Source: Bacteroidales bacterium | GTDB taxonomy: Bacteria; Bacteroidota; Bacteroidia; Bacteroidales; P3 | Direction: 5' to 3' | Length of the DNA: 64,000 nucleotides | Assembly: GCA_017962545.1 (NCBI GenBank) | Contig: JAGCVD010000028.1 | Span: forward strand, 20,657-84,656 | In this document: positions 46,199 through 54,809 of the stretch, in pieces | Numbering within the stretch: position 1 is the stretch's first letter | Layout of the letters: every line of letters begins with the position of its first letter | The notes under the pieces: generated by a model | Told to the model about the DNA's origin: nothing | The model's input: the letters and a program-made list of their open reading frames with translations, nothing else | Databases searched by the model: none | Program-made: the position numbers and the translations under genes

Positions 46199-47598
46199 TT
46201 GATTTCTTCCCCAAACCGATAGGCATACGGGCTTTGACCATCTATCTGTGTGTACTGACCGCGGTGAGCGTCATCTTCTTCTCCAGCGCCATCAGCCCAG
46301 AGTATATGGTCATGGGCGTTGCCTCTGTCGCGGGGTTCTTCTTCTTTTCCTACTTCTGCTCTTGGAAATGGAAGGACGAGTCGCCGTCGGTGTTCACCAT
46401 CTATATCTTCATCACGGCGTTTCTGATACGGGTCATCGCCATGACGGCCCTTTACTTCTATTTCATAGTGAAGACCGGCATCCCATTCGAGTTCCACACC
46501 GTCGATGCCATGGGCTATCATCTTGATGCCGAATGGATGGCCTCGGTCGACTTTGCCTCGGCCAACACCTACCTGTATGGCACCGGAATGCCGCTCTCCG
46601 ACAGTGGCTACCTGCTCTACCTCTCTCTGTTATACAGGTTTTTCGGTCCGAGCATCTATCTGGCACGATTGTCCAAGTGTCTCTTGGACGCCTTGTCGTG
46701 CGTACTCGTCTACAAGATGGCCTCGCGCATCAGCAACGAACCCACGGCGCGGATTGCAGCCATCTTCTATTGCTTCATGCCCAACCTCATTTTCTACTGT
46801 GGGCTGCACCTCAAGGAAGTCGAAATGCTATTTCTCACCATCGCTGCCATGGAACGCCTGAGCTATGTGATCCACCGTGACCGCGTCGACATCCTCAACT
46901 CGGTGCTGGTGGCCGTGCTGGTTTTTCTTCTATTCTCGTTCCGCACCGTACTGGCCCTGTCGATGACCTTCGCTGTCGCCTCTGCCCTGATTTTTGTCAC
47001 CTTCCAAAAGCGCAACGCCTGGCACCATGTGGCCGTGGTCGTCTGGGTCATGCTGGCTCTCGGCATCCTGGCCGGCGGCACCATCACCAACGAAATCTCC
47101 AACGCCTGGGAGAACCGGGTGGAGAATCAGATAACCAAGCGCGACCAACAGACCCTGCGCGGCAATCTTTGGGCGCAGTACGCCACAGGCACTGTCATGG
47201 CCCCCATGATGTTCGTCATCCCCTTCCCCACCATGGTAGATACCGACCAGCAGTACACACAGCAGATGCTCCACGGCGGCAACTACGTGCGCAACTTCCT
47301 GGGTATCTTCGTGCTGATAGCCGTCATCGAAGGTCTTTTCTTCCGCCGTGAGGGACAGCGTCATGTCATCATCCTCTCCTTTGTAGTCTCCTATCTGGGT
47401 GTGGTGTGTCTCAGTGGCTATTCCAACTCCGAGCGCTTCGTACTGCCCGCCTTGCCTTTTTTGCTCATACTCGCAGCCAACGGAATAACGCACCTCAACG
47501 AGAAAAACTACCACTGGGTGCGTATCTGGTACTGGATAGTCCCTCTCATGCCTTTGGGTTGGGCCATCTTCAAACTGGGTTCACGCGGCCTTCTCTGA
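46195..47598 (+). CDS. Multi-pass membrane GT-C glycosyltransferase (GT39/ArnT-like) or polymerase
   Basis: 467 residues from ATG 46195; the 33-codon longer reading overlaps the previous gene. About 11-12 hydrophobic spans. The first large periplasmic loop has VDAMGYHLDAEWM, comparable with the Asp-containing loop of PMT_2/RgtA-like enzymes, which use polyprenyl-phosphate sugars. Loop residues about 335-400 are polar. Because no other Wzy candidate is present, a glycan polymerase role is an alternative. It would work at the periplasmic side of the inner membrane. Confidence 0.75.
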   Translation: MIDFFPKPIGIRALTIYLCVLTAVSVIFFSSAISPEYMVMGVASVAGFFFFSYFCSWKWKDESPSVFTIYIFITAFLIRVIAMTALYFYFIVKTGIPFEFHTVDAMGYHLDAEWMASVDFASANTYLYGTGMPLSDSGYLLYLSLLYRFFGPSIYLARLSKCLLDALSCVLVYKMASRISNEPTARIAAIFYCFMPNLIFYCGLHLKEVEMLFLTIAAMERLSYVIHRDRVDILNSVLVAVLVFLLFSFRTVLALSMTFAVASALIFVTFQKRNAWHHVAVVVWVMLALGILAGGTITNEISNAWENRVENQITKRDQQTLRGNLWAQYATGTVMAPMMFVIPFPTMVDTDQQYTQQMLHGGNYVRNFLGIFVLIAVIEGLFFRREGQRHVIILSFVVSYLGVVCLSGYSNSERFVLPALPFLLILAANGITHLNEKNYHWVRIWYWIVPLMPLGWAIFKLGSRGLL

Positions 47599-47605
47599 CA
47601 TCTCC

Positions 47606-48544
47606 ATGAAAGTACTGATTGTCGCCAACCGAAACCGTGGACAGTTCGCCCCGTTCGTCGCCGAGCAGGCTCAGGCCCTGGCAGTTGAAGGGATTGAGGT
47701 GACATGGTTCGGCGTGACTGGACACGGCATCGTCGGCTACCTGCGCAACCTGCCGCGGCTGATTCAGACCATCCGTAGGGAGCATCCCGATCTGGTGCAT
47801 GCCCACTATGGTCTCTGCGGTCTCCTTGCCTGTCTACAACGCCGTGTGCCGGTGGTCACCACCTACCATGGCAGCGACATCAACACCCCGCGCATCCGAC
47901 GCCTCTGCCGCCTCGCTCTCCGTAGGTCGAAATGCAACATCTTCGTCTCCGAGCCGTTGAAGGCGCTTGCCGGCGACAGTTTCAATCCCTGCGTCATCCC
48001 CTGCGGCGTCGACCTTGACGCCTTCCCACCCGTCGGCCGCGACGAGGCCCGTCGGCAGTTGGGGCTGGACCCCGCGAGACACTATGTGCTCTTCGCGTCG
48101 GCGTTCGACAATAGTGTCAAGAACGCCCCCTTGGCACAGCGCGCCATGCAGCAGGTGCCACAAGCCGAGTTGTTGGAGCTGAAAGGCTACACACGACAAG
48201 AGGTTGCCTTGTTGTTGCGGGCTGTCGACTGTCTTCTGATGACCTCCACCCACGAGGGCTCGCCCCAGGTCGTCAAAGAGGCCCTCGCCTGCGGCACCCC
48301 CATCGTCAGCGTCCCCGTGGGCGACGTACCGCGGCTGATTGAACAGGTAGAGGGATGCCACATCGCCCACCCCGACCCCGACGACATCGCTGCCAAGCTC
48401 CTGCAAGCCATCGCATTCGAAGGGTACACCCAGGGACGCGACCGCATCACCCTCCTCGGCCTGAACAACAAGCTCATCGCCCAGCATCTGACAACCATCT
48501 ACGCCAAAATCACCCGTTCCAAGAGGTCGATGCTGCCCCGTTGA
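47606..48544 (+). CDS. Family 4 glycosyltransferase
   Basis: 312 residues, GT-B fold. The N-terminal domain has DLVHAHYGLCG and TTYHGSD. The C-terminal donor site has STHEGSPQVVKEALACGTPIVSVPVGD, with the E-x7-E motif characteristic of GT4 retaining enzymes. At 312 residues it is short for GT4 (usually 350-400). It adds a sugar to the growing lipid-linked chain in the cytoplasm. Confidence 0.92.
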   Translation: MKVLIVANRNRGQFAPFVAEQAQALAVEGIEVTWFGVTGHGIVGYLRNLPRLIQTIRREHPDLVHAHYGLCGLLACLQRRVPVVTTYHGSDINTPRIRRLCRLALRRSKCNIFVSEPLKALAGDSFNPCVIPCGVDLDAFPPVGRDEARRQLGLDPARHYVLFASAFDNSVKNAPLAQRAMQQVPQAELLELKGYTRQEVALLLRAVDCLLMTSTHEGSPQVVKEALACGTPIVSVPVGDVPRLIEQVEGCHIAHPDPDDIAAKLLQAIAFEGYTQGRDRITLLGLNNKLIAQHLTTIYAKITRSKRSMLPR

Positions 48545-48568
48545 CCACCTGCATAACACCCCACCACC

Positions 48569-49192
48569 ATGAAAGCTTATCTGGAACTCAAACGTCAGGA
48601 AGTCCCCAACTACGAAGCCGCGGGACTCTGGCGCACCATGCGCCTCTCGGCCAAAGAACACGGCTACCGCTCTGCCCTGCTCTTCGGACTGGTCCGCTGG
48701 AAAGACCATGTCCTCAATGTCTGGGCTCAGACCACCCCCTGGAACCGTCTCCGCATACAGATGCAACGCTGGCGCGGCGTCAAGATAGGCAAGGACGTCC
48801 ATGTGGGCACCTACGTCAATATGGACCTCCCCTATCCCTACTTCATCACCGTCGAGGACGGTGTCTCGCTGGCGGGCAGCATCACCATTCTGGCGCACAA
48901 CAAGCCCCTCAAATACCACCGTGCCTGCAGCCCCTCCTACATCGCCCCCGTCACCATCCGGCGCAACGCCTGGGTGGCCGTCAACGTCACCATCCTCCCA
49001 GGTGTCGAGATTGGCGAAGGAGCCATCGTGGCTTCCAACAGCCTGGTGAACAAGGATGTGCCTCCCATGACCCTCTGCGGCGGCGTCCCTGCCAAAGTCA
49101 TCAAAGACCTCTCCGACAAACTGCGCGACAACTACACTCCTGAGGAGTTTGACCGCCTCATGGATGAACGCAAGGAAAAATACGGCATGTAA
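48569..49192 (+). CDS. Hexapeptide-repeat acyltransferase (WcaF/Maa-like)
   Basis: 207 residues. A helical N-terminus of about 65 residues is followed by a left-handed beta-helix (VKIGKDVHVGTYV ... VTIRRNAWVAVNVTILPGVEIGEGAIVASNSLV). HNKPLKYH in the middle carries the likely catalytic His. It is probably a sugar O- or N-acetyltransferase. Its TAA overlaps the next ATG by one base. Confidence 0.87.
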   Translation: MKAYLELKRQEVPNYEAAGLWRTMRLSAKEHGYRSALLFGLVRWKDHVLNVWAQTTPWNRLRIQMQRWRGVKIGKDVHVGTYVNMDLPYPYFITVEDGVSLAGSITILAHNKPLKYHRACSPSYIAPVTIRRNAWVAVNVTILPGVEIGEGAIVASNSLVNKDVPPMTLCGGVPAKVIKDLSDKLRDNYTPEEFDRLMDERKEKYGM

Positions 49193-49596
49193 TGAAGACA
49201 AACGAACTCTACATAGGACAGAGCTACACCATGCACCGCACCTTCACAAGTGCCGAGGTGCAACAGTTCGCCTCCCTCTCGTTGGACACCAACCCCCTGC
49301 ACACCGACCCCGACTTTGCCGCCACCAGCCGTTTCGGGCGGCTTATCGTGCCCGGGTTCCTCTCGGCCTCGATGTTCAGCGCCGTCATCGGCACACGGTT
49401 CCCTGGCGTGGGCAGCATCTACCTGAGCCAGGACATGCGCTTCCTCCACCCCGTCTTCCCCGACCAAGAGATTGTCGCCACCGTGCGGGTGAAGGAGCTG
49501 ATGCCCGAAAAGAACCGCGTACTGCTTGAGACCACATGCCACGACACCCAGGGGAACCTCCTCATCGACGGACAAGCCCTCGTGAAACTGCAATGA
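49192..49596 (+). CDS. MaoC-like (hot-dog fold) dehydratase in the glycan locus
   Basis: 134 residues. The hydratase-2 signature SLDTNPLHTDPDFA (Asp/His catalytic pair) is followed by VPGFLSASMFSAVIG. This is the PhaJ/MaoC family, which normally hydrates enoyl-CoA thioesters. Its place inside a glycan operon, overlapping genes on both sides, suggests it makes or alters an acyl group attached to the polymer. That role is inference; no CoA ligase or carrier protein gene is nearby. Confidence 0.85.
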   Translation: MKTNELYIGQSYTMHRTFTSAEVQQFASLSLDTNPLHTDPDFAATSRFGRLIVPGFLSASMFSAVIGTRFPGVGSIYLSQDMRFLHPVFPDQEIVATVRVKELMPEKNRVLLETTCHDTQGNLLIDGQALVKLQ

Positions 49597-50666
49597 ACGT
49601 ACTGATACAACTGAGCCATCCGGCCCACTACCACCTCTTCAAACACACCGCCCGCGAACTCATCGACCACGGACACCATGTGCACATACTTATCAAGACC
49701 AAGGATGTGCTGGAAGAGCTGTTGAAGTCCTCGGGCCTGCCCTATATCAATATCCTGCCTGTCGCCCACAGACACAGCAAAGTGGGTATCGCACTCGACA
49801 TGCTGATACGCGATTGGCGCATACTCCGTTACGTGTTGCGCCATCGCATCGACATTCTCGTCGGATCCACCCCCGAAGTGGCGCAGGTAGGATGGCTGAC
49901 ACACCGCCACCGCATCAATTTCGGCGAGGACGACGCAGCCGTGGTGCCCCTCTATTTCAAGACTGTACGGCCCTTTGCCCAGTGCCTGCTGGCTCCCGTG
50001 AGCTGCAACAACGGCGACCTGGAGAGCCGCACCGTACACTACCCGGGCTATCACAAGCTGGCATACCTCCATCCCAACAGGTTCACTCCCGACCGCAACG
50101 TGGTGAGCCGCTACTTCGACCCCTCCGAGCCCTATTTCCTCATCCGGTTCGCGCAACTGACAGCCCATCACGACACCGGCATCCATGGTTTCACACCCCA
50201 AGTGGCGCAACAGCTCATCCAACGGCTGACTCCCCACGGACACGTCTTCATCACCTCGGAACGACCTCTGGAGCATGAACTTGAGCCCTATCGGCTGAAG
50301 ATTGACCCTGCCGACATCCACCATATAATGGCCTTCGCCACCATGTACATCGGCGACAGCCAGAGCATGGCCGTCGAAGCCGCCATGCTGGGTGTGCCGG
50401 GCATACGTTTCAACGACTTCGCAGGCCGCATCGGCGTGCTGGAGGAGCTGGAGCACACCTACCGCCTCACTGTGGGTATCCCCACCAGCCAGCCGGAACA
50501 GATGCTTGCCCTGGTGGACGAATGGCTTTCCGACCTTGACCTGCGAGCCACCTTTGCCGAGCGGCGGCAGAGGATGCTTGCCGACAAGATAGACGTGACG
50601 GCCTACTTCACCTGGTTCATCGAGCACTACCCTGAAAGCAGAACCTCCGTATGGACTTCACGATAG
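49593..50666 (+). CDS. DUF354-family GT-B-like protein
   Basis: 357 residues from ATG 49593 (overlaps the upstream stop); an earlier in-frame reading from 49536 lies inside the MaoC-like gene. It begins MNVLIQLSHPAHYHLFKHTAREL, typical of DUF354 proteins related to UDP-GlcNAc 2-epimerase and GT-B enzymes. The C-terminal half has YIGDSQSMAVEAAMLGVPGIRFNDFAGR, equivalent to the nucleotide-sugar site. It could be a glycosyltransferase or an epimerase. Confidence 0.82.
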   Translation: MNVLIQLSHPAHYHLFKHTARELIDHGHHVHILIKTKDVLEELLKSSGLPYINILPVAHRHSKVGIALDMLIRDWRILRYVLRHRIDILVGSTPEVAQVGWLTHRHRINFGEDDAAVVPLYFKTVRPFAQCLLAPVSCNNGDLESRTVHYPGYHKLAYLHPNRFTPDRNVVSRYFDPSEPYFLIRFAQLTAHHDTGIHGFTPQVAQQLIQRLTPHGHVFITSERPLEHELEPYRLKIDPADIHHIMAFATMYIGDSQSMAVEAAMLGVPGIRFNDFAGRIGVLEELEHTYRLTVGIPTSQPEQMLALVDEWLSDLDLRATFAERRQRMLADKIDVTAYFTWFIEHYPESRTSVWTSR

Positions 50667-51403
50667 ACACCTACTCACAATTACTCAACGCCCTGAAGGC
50701 AAGTGGCCTGGACTATCGTCTGCGGCACGATGTGGATCTGCGCCCTCTCAACTCGCTGCGCACCGCCAGGATTGAGGCCGCCCATGGGATAAAAGCCACT
50801 TACTACTTTCGCTGTGTCCCTGAAAGTTACGACGAGGAAGTGATACGCAGGATTGCCTCCCTGGGCCACGAGATAGGCTACCACTATGAGTCGCTGACCA
50901 CATGCCTGGGCAATATGGAGGCCGCCTATGCCGACTTCTGCCGCAATCTCGAGAAATTGAGGACCCTGACCGAGGTGCGAAGCATCTGCATGCACGGCTC
51001 GCCACGCAGCCCGTGGGACAGCCGCGACCTTTGGAAACACTACGACTATCACACCCTTGGCATCGACTACGAGCCCTATCTCGACACCGACTTCAGCCGC
51101 ACACTATACCTCACCGACACTGGGCGGCGCTGGGATGGCCACCGCGTCAGCGTGCGCGACAAAATACCTCAGTATCAAGACGAATGGGAGCGTTGTGGAT
51201 TGGTATATCACACCACCGCCCAGCTCATCGCGCAACTGACAGACGATCAGTCGCCTCTGCGCGCCTCGGGGCTCTCGCTCCTCATCACCACCCACCCGCA
51301 GCGGTGGAATCCTTTCGGCCCTGCCTACGTGAAAGAATGGGCTCTACAGCACCTGAAAAACGCCGTCAAAAGGGTCCTTGTCGACAAGGGAGGAAAAAAA
51401 TAA
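50651..51403 (+). CDS. NodB-like polysaccharide deacetylase-superfamily protein (divergent)
   Basis: 250 residues. LRHDVDLRP (Asp27, Asp29) corresponds to the NodB Asp motif. GHEIGYHYESL is at the site of the metal-binding His motif but as H-x-E, not H-x3-H. MHGSPRSPWDSRDLW and LLITTHPQRW follow. Similar proteins occur in O-antigen and capsule loci. Catalytic status is uncertain. It overlaps the DUF354 gene by 16 bp and is followed by the 71-bp gap before the export genes. Confidence 0.75.
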   Translation: MDFTIDTYSQLLNALKASGLDYRLRHDVDLRPLNSLRTARIEAAHGIKATYYFRCVPESYDEEVIRRIASLGHEIGYHYESLTTCLGNMEAAYADFCRNLEKLRTLTEVRSICMHGSPRSPWDSRDLWKHYDYHTLGIDYEPYLDTDFSRTLYLTDTGRRWDGHRVSVRDKIPQYQDEWERCGLVYHTTAQLIAQLTDDQSPLRASGLSLLITTHPQRWNPFGPAYVKEWALQHLKNAVKRVLVDKGGKK

Positions 51404-51439
51404 CAAAAAAAATGCTTTTTCGCACAATATTGTATATAA

Positions 51440-51468
51440 ATACGCGTTATTGAAGATTAAACGCGTAT
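51440..51468 (+). promoter_or_regulatory. Inverted repeat ATACGCGTT-N11-AACGCGTAT just before the wza-like gene
   Basis: Perfect 9-bp arms end 6 nt before the ATG at 51475, within the only sizeable AT-rich gap in the second half of the operon. It could be an operator for an internal promoter or an RNA hairpin controlling translation of the export genes. No exact TAnnTTTG box is present. Confidence 0.5.
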
Positions 51469-51474
51469 ATACAC

Positions 51475-52248
51475 ATGAAAAGACGCAACACATACCTACT
51501 GACAATCACTGCATTATGCTGCCTTTTGGCCTTTTCCGCCTGTGTCTCCCCTCAGGACGTGAACTATCTGCAGGACATGCGGCAGAACTCCCAAATAGAA
51601 CTCGAGAACCAGTTCGAGGCCGTCATCGCCCCTTACGATGAGTTGACGATTTATGTCGGCTGCTTCAAGGAAGAGCTGGCACGGCCCTTCAATATCGGCG
51701 GCACCACCAATGGAGGCCAGCAGTCGCCTGCCACCTATCTGGTGGACGTCAACGGCAACATCCAGTTCCCCATTCTCGGTGAACTCCACGTGGCAGGCAA
51801 GACCCGCCTCGAGCTGCAGGACACCATCGCCCTCTGCCTCCAGAGCGACGGCTACATCGACGACCCCTTCGTCATGGTACGCTTTGCCAATTTCAAGATT
51901 TTCTTCCTCGGCCCCGACGGAGGCAAGTCCATCACCATCCCCAACGAACGCTGCACTTTCCTTGAGGCGCTGGCGCTGAGCGGCGACCTGGACCTCTACA
52001 CCCACCGCGACCGCATCGCCGTCCTGCGTGAAATCAACGGCAAGGTGATGGTCCGCTACCTCGACCCGCGTTCATCCGATATCTTCAACGACCCCTTCTT
52101 TATGCTCCAGCAGAACGACTTCATCATCACCCGCTATGAGCACTCCAGCATCATGCAATCCGACATGCAGCGATGGATGCCGTGGGTGTCCTTCGGGGTC
52201 TCGTTCGTCAGTCTGGCAACATCCCTCATCGTTCTCCTCAGTCGCTAA
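51475..52248 (+). CDS. Outer-membrane polysaccharide export lipoprotein (Wza/SLBB family)
   Basis: 257 residues. A lipoprotein signal peptide (LLAFSACVSPQDVNYLQD, Cys at about 22) is followed by the poly-export domain (IAPYDELTIYV...TYLVDVNGNIQFPILGELHVAGKTRLELQDTI). A second SLBB-like domain has FLGPDGGKSITIPNERCTFLEALALSGDL. A C-terminal hydrophobic span (about 233-255) may form the outer-membrane helix. It should form the outer-membrane exit for the glycan with the kinase that follows. Confidence 0.9.
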   Translation: MKRRNTYLLTITALCCLLAFSACVSPQDVNYLQDMRQNSQIELENQFEAVIAPYDELTIYVGCFKEELARPFNIGGTTNGGQQSPATYLVDVNGNIQFPILGELHVAGKTRLELQDTIALCLQSDGYIDDPFVMVRFANFKIFFLGPDGGKSITIPNERCTFLEALALSGDLDLYTHRDRIAVLREINGKVMVRYLDPRSSDIFNDPFFMLQQNDFIITRYEHSSIMQSDMQRWMPWVSFGVSFVSLATSLIVLLSR

Positions 52249-52284
52249 CACGGACACGCTCTCCCACACGAACCCACACGCCCA

Positions 52285-54789
52285 ATGGAACACGATAACC
52301 CACAAGAAACCAGCGACCTCTCCTTCATCAACAAGCAGCAGCTGTCGAACTACCACATCAAGGATGTGTTCTTCCTTATGCTGCGTAATTGGTACTGGAT
52401 TCTGCTCTGCGCAATAGTGGGTACCCTTCTGGCCTACCTCATCGCTCACGGACAGACACGCATCTACGAGAGCAATGCCAAGATTCTCATACGCACCGGC
52501 TCAGGACTCAGTATCAACGACAACGACAGCCGCGAGGGAAGCATCAGGAACGCCCTCGGCATAGCATCTTTCTACGCCAGCTCCATCAATAACGAGATTA
52601 TGATTCTCACCTCGAAGACCACTGTCCAAAAGGCCGTCGAGGACTTACAACTCAACGTCAACTATACCTCGAAACCTCGCTTTGCACGACGTGCCAAGGA
52701 CCTTTACGGCATCAGTCCGGTCATTGTGGAGTTCGCTGACCACAATCCGCAGACCGAAGGGACCTTCAACGTGCAGATTGTCGACAGCACCACCGTCAAG
52801 ATTACCCAGAAAGGATTCACTCCCATCACCGCCAGATTCGACCAGCCGGTGGTCACTCCTTTGGGCAGTATGCTGGTTCGCCGCACTTGGAACTATACCA
52901 CAAACGACAACGGCCGCGAGATTGTTGTCACCCTCCGCAACCTGCAGGAGGTGGCCGACAACTACCGTCATGCACTCGTGGTGATACGCGATGATGAGAA
53001 GAACTCCATCGTCAACCTGTCCATCCACGACATCTCAGCCCTCCGCGCCGCCGATTTCATCAACGCGGTTATCCGCGCCTACAACGACGGTGCGATTAAC
53101 GACAAGAAACGCATCATCTCCGACACCTACGACTATATCAACCAGCGCATCTCGGCACTCAGCCACGACCTCGGGGCGCAAGAGAACGCCCTGGCTTCCT
53201 ACCGCAGCCAGAACGAGCTCATCGGCCCGGCCGAGCTCGGCCAGAGCTACATGAATGTCAGCCTCCAGTCGTCAGAGGAAGCCTCCCGCCTTCAGAACGA
53301 GTTGACCATGGCGCGTTACCTACTGCAGACCGTCACAGACAACAACGGCAGCCAGCCCATCTCGCCCGGCGCATCCATCAACGAGTCCGGCATCATGTCC
53401 ACCGTGGCACGCTTCAACGAGAACGCATTGCGCATTCAGGACTACAACGCCTCCGGCACCACGAACAACCCTGTGGCCATCAACATCATCTCCGAGCAGC
53501 GACGCCTGCAGAGCCACCTTGCCACACAAATCAACACATACATAGCCTCTCTTGAACAGCGCGTCGGCACCGCCCGCAGCACCGCCTTCAACGCCCATGC
53601 CAAAATGCGCCAGGCCCCCCAGAAACAGATACAGCTCGAGGGCATGGAGCGCAACCAGAAGATCAAGGAAGAGCTCTACGTCACTCTCCTCACCCGCCGT
53701 GAGGAACTGATGATCAGCCAGCCCAGCATCGAGGGTAGTGCCAAAATCATCGACGACGCCCGCGTCAACAACACCCCCGTCTCGCCCGACGAGACCCGTA
53801 TCACCCTCCTTGGCCTCTTCTTCGGCCTGATGGCACCCCTGCTCTACTACCTCCTCTTCCGGGCTTTCGACACCCGCGTGAAGAGCTACTCCGATGTAGA
53901 GCGCACGGCCTCCAACATCCCCTTCCTCTGTGAACTGCCTGAGGTGAAAGACAACCTTGACAAATCCATCATGGATTTCGACCAAGAGGACAACGATATC
54001 TCCGAGGCCTTCCGCATGCTGCGCACCAAGGTGGACTTCCTCGTCGACCAACGCGAGAATGGCGCAAAGACACTCCTTATCACCTCTCTCATCCCCGCCT
54101 CGGGCAAATCATTCACCACGGCCAACCTTGCCGTCAGCATCAGTCTCTCCGGCAAGAAAGTGCTCCTCATGGACCTTGATTTACGCAAGGGAACCCTCAC
54201 CAAACGTTTCGCCCACCGCAGTGCACCAGGACTCGTGCAATACCTCACCGACAAAGAGACCGACATTGAAAAACTCATCCAGCAGAACGCCCTGGCCGAA
54301 GGCGTCGATGCCATATTCTCCGGTCCTCACCCGCCAAATCCCGCCGAACTCCTCGGCACCGGGAAAGTGGACACACTCCTGGAGCTGTTGCGTCCACGAT
54401 ACGATTATATTATCCTCGACTGCCCGCCAGCGGGAATAGTTGTCGACACCGACATCATCAAACACCTCGCCGACCACTCCATCTTCATCATCCGCGCCAA
54501 CAAGACCGACAAGCGTATGCTCATCGACCTGGAACGACTCCATCGCGAAAAGTCCTTCCCCAACATGGCATTGGTGCTGAATGCTGTTCGTCCGGACAAG
54601 CAGATGTATGGATATGGCTACGGATACAGTTATGGATACGGAAGCAGATACGGATATGGCTACAGATACGAAGACAACGGCGACGAGGACACCAAAAGCC
54701 GCGTCGCACAGGCCATGTCCAACGTCACGACACATTACAAACGCCTTGCCGATAAGATAACCCATAGAATAACAAAGAAAGAATCATAG
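52285..54789 (+). CDS. Wzc-like chain-length regulator / BY-type tyrosine kinase
   Basis: 834 residues. The Wzz domain begins with a membrane span at about 33-55; the periplasmic coiled-coil part (about 60-505) includes a GNVR-type region; a second span lies at about 510-530. The cytoplasmic kinase has a P-loop at about 601-610 (LIPASGKSFTTANLAV), Walker A' LLMDLDLRKG and Walker B YIILDCPPAG. The tail near 773-797 is Gly/Tyr-rich with about a dozen tyrosines, the autophosphorylation cluster. These proteins control polymer length and export with Wza. Confidence 0.93.
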   Translation: MEHDNPQETSDLSFINKQQLSNYHIKDVFFLMLRNWYWILLCAIVGTLLAYLIAHGQTRIYESNAKILIRTGSGLSINDNDSREGSIRNALGIASFYASSINNEIMILTSKTTVQKAVEDLQLNVNYTSKPRFARRAKDLYGISPVIVEFADHNPQTEGTFNVQIVDSTTVKITQKGFTPITARFDQPVVTPLGSMLVRRTWNYTTNDNGREIVVTLRNLQEVADNYRHALVVIRDDEKNSIVNLSIHDISALRAADFINAVIRAYNDGAINDKKRIISDTYDYINQRISALSHDLGAQENALASYRSQNELIGPAELGQSYMNVSLQSSEEASRLQNELTMARYLLQTVTDNNGSQPISPGASINESGIMSTVARFNENALRIQDYNASGTTNNPVAINIISEQRRLQSHLATQINTYIASLEQRVGTARSTAFNAHAKMRQAPQKQIQLEGMERNQKIKEELYVTLLTRREELMISQPSIEGSAKIIDDARVNNTPVSPDETRITLLGLFFGLMAPLLYYLLFRAFDTRVKSYSDVERTASNIPFLCELPEVKDNLDKSIMDFDQEDNDISEAFRMLRTKVDFLVDQRENGAKTLLITSLIPASGKSFTTANLAVSISLSGKKVLLMDLDLRKGTLTKRFAHRSAPGLVQYLTDKETDIEKLIQQNALAEGVDAIFSGPHPPNPAELLGTGKVDTLLELLRPRYDYIILDCPPAGIVVDTDIIKHLADHSIFIIRANKTDKRMLIDLERLHREKSFPNMALVLNAVRPDKQMYGYGYGYSYGYGSRYGYGYRYEDNGDEDTKSRVAQAMSNVTTHYKRLADKITHRITKKES
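54604..54675 (+). repeat. Gly-Tyr-rich repeat in the kinase tail
   Basis: Codons for alternating Tyr and Gly (YGYGYGYSYGYGS...) form a low-complexity stretch of about 70 bp. In BY-kinases this is the cluster that is autophosphorylated between subunits. Confidence 0.8.
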
Positions 54790-54809
54790 AAAACACAATA
54801 ACAACAAAT

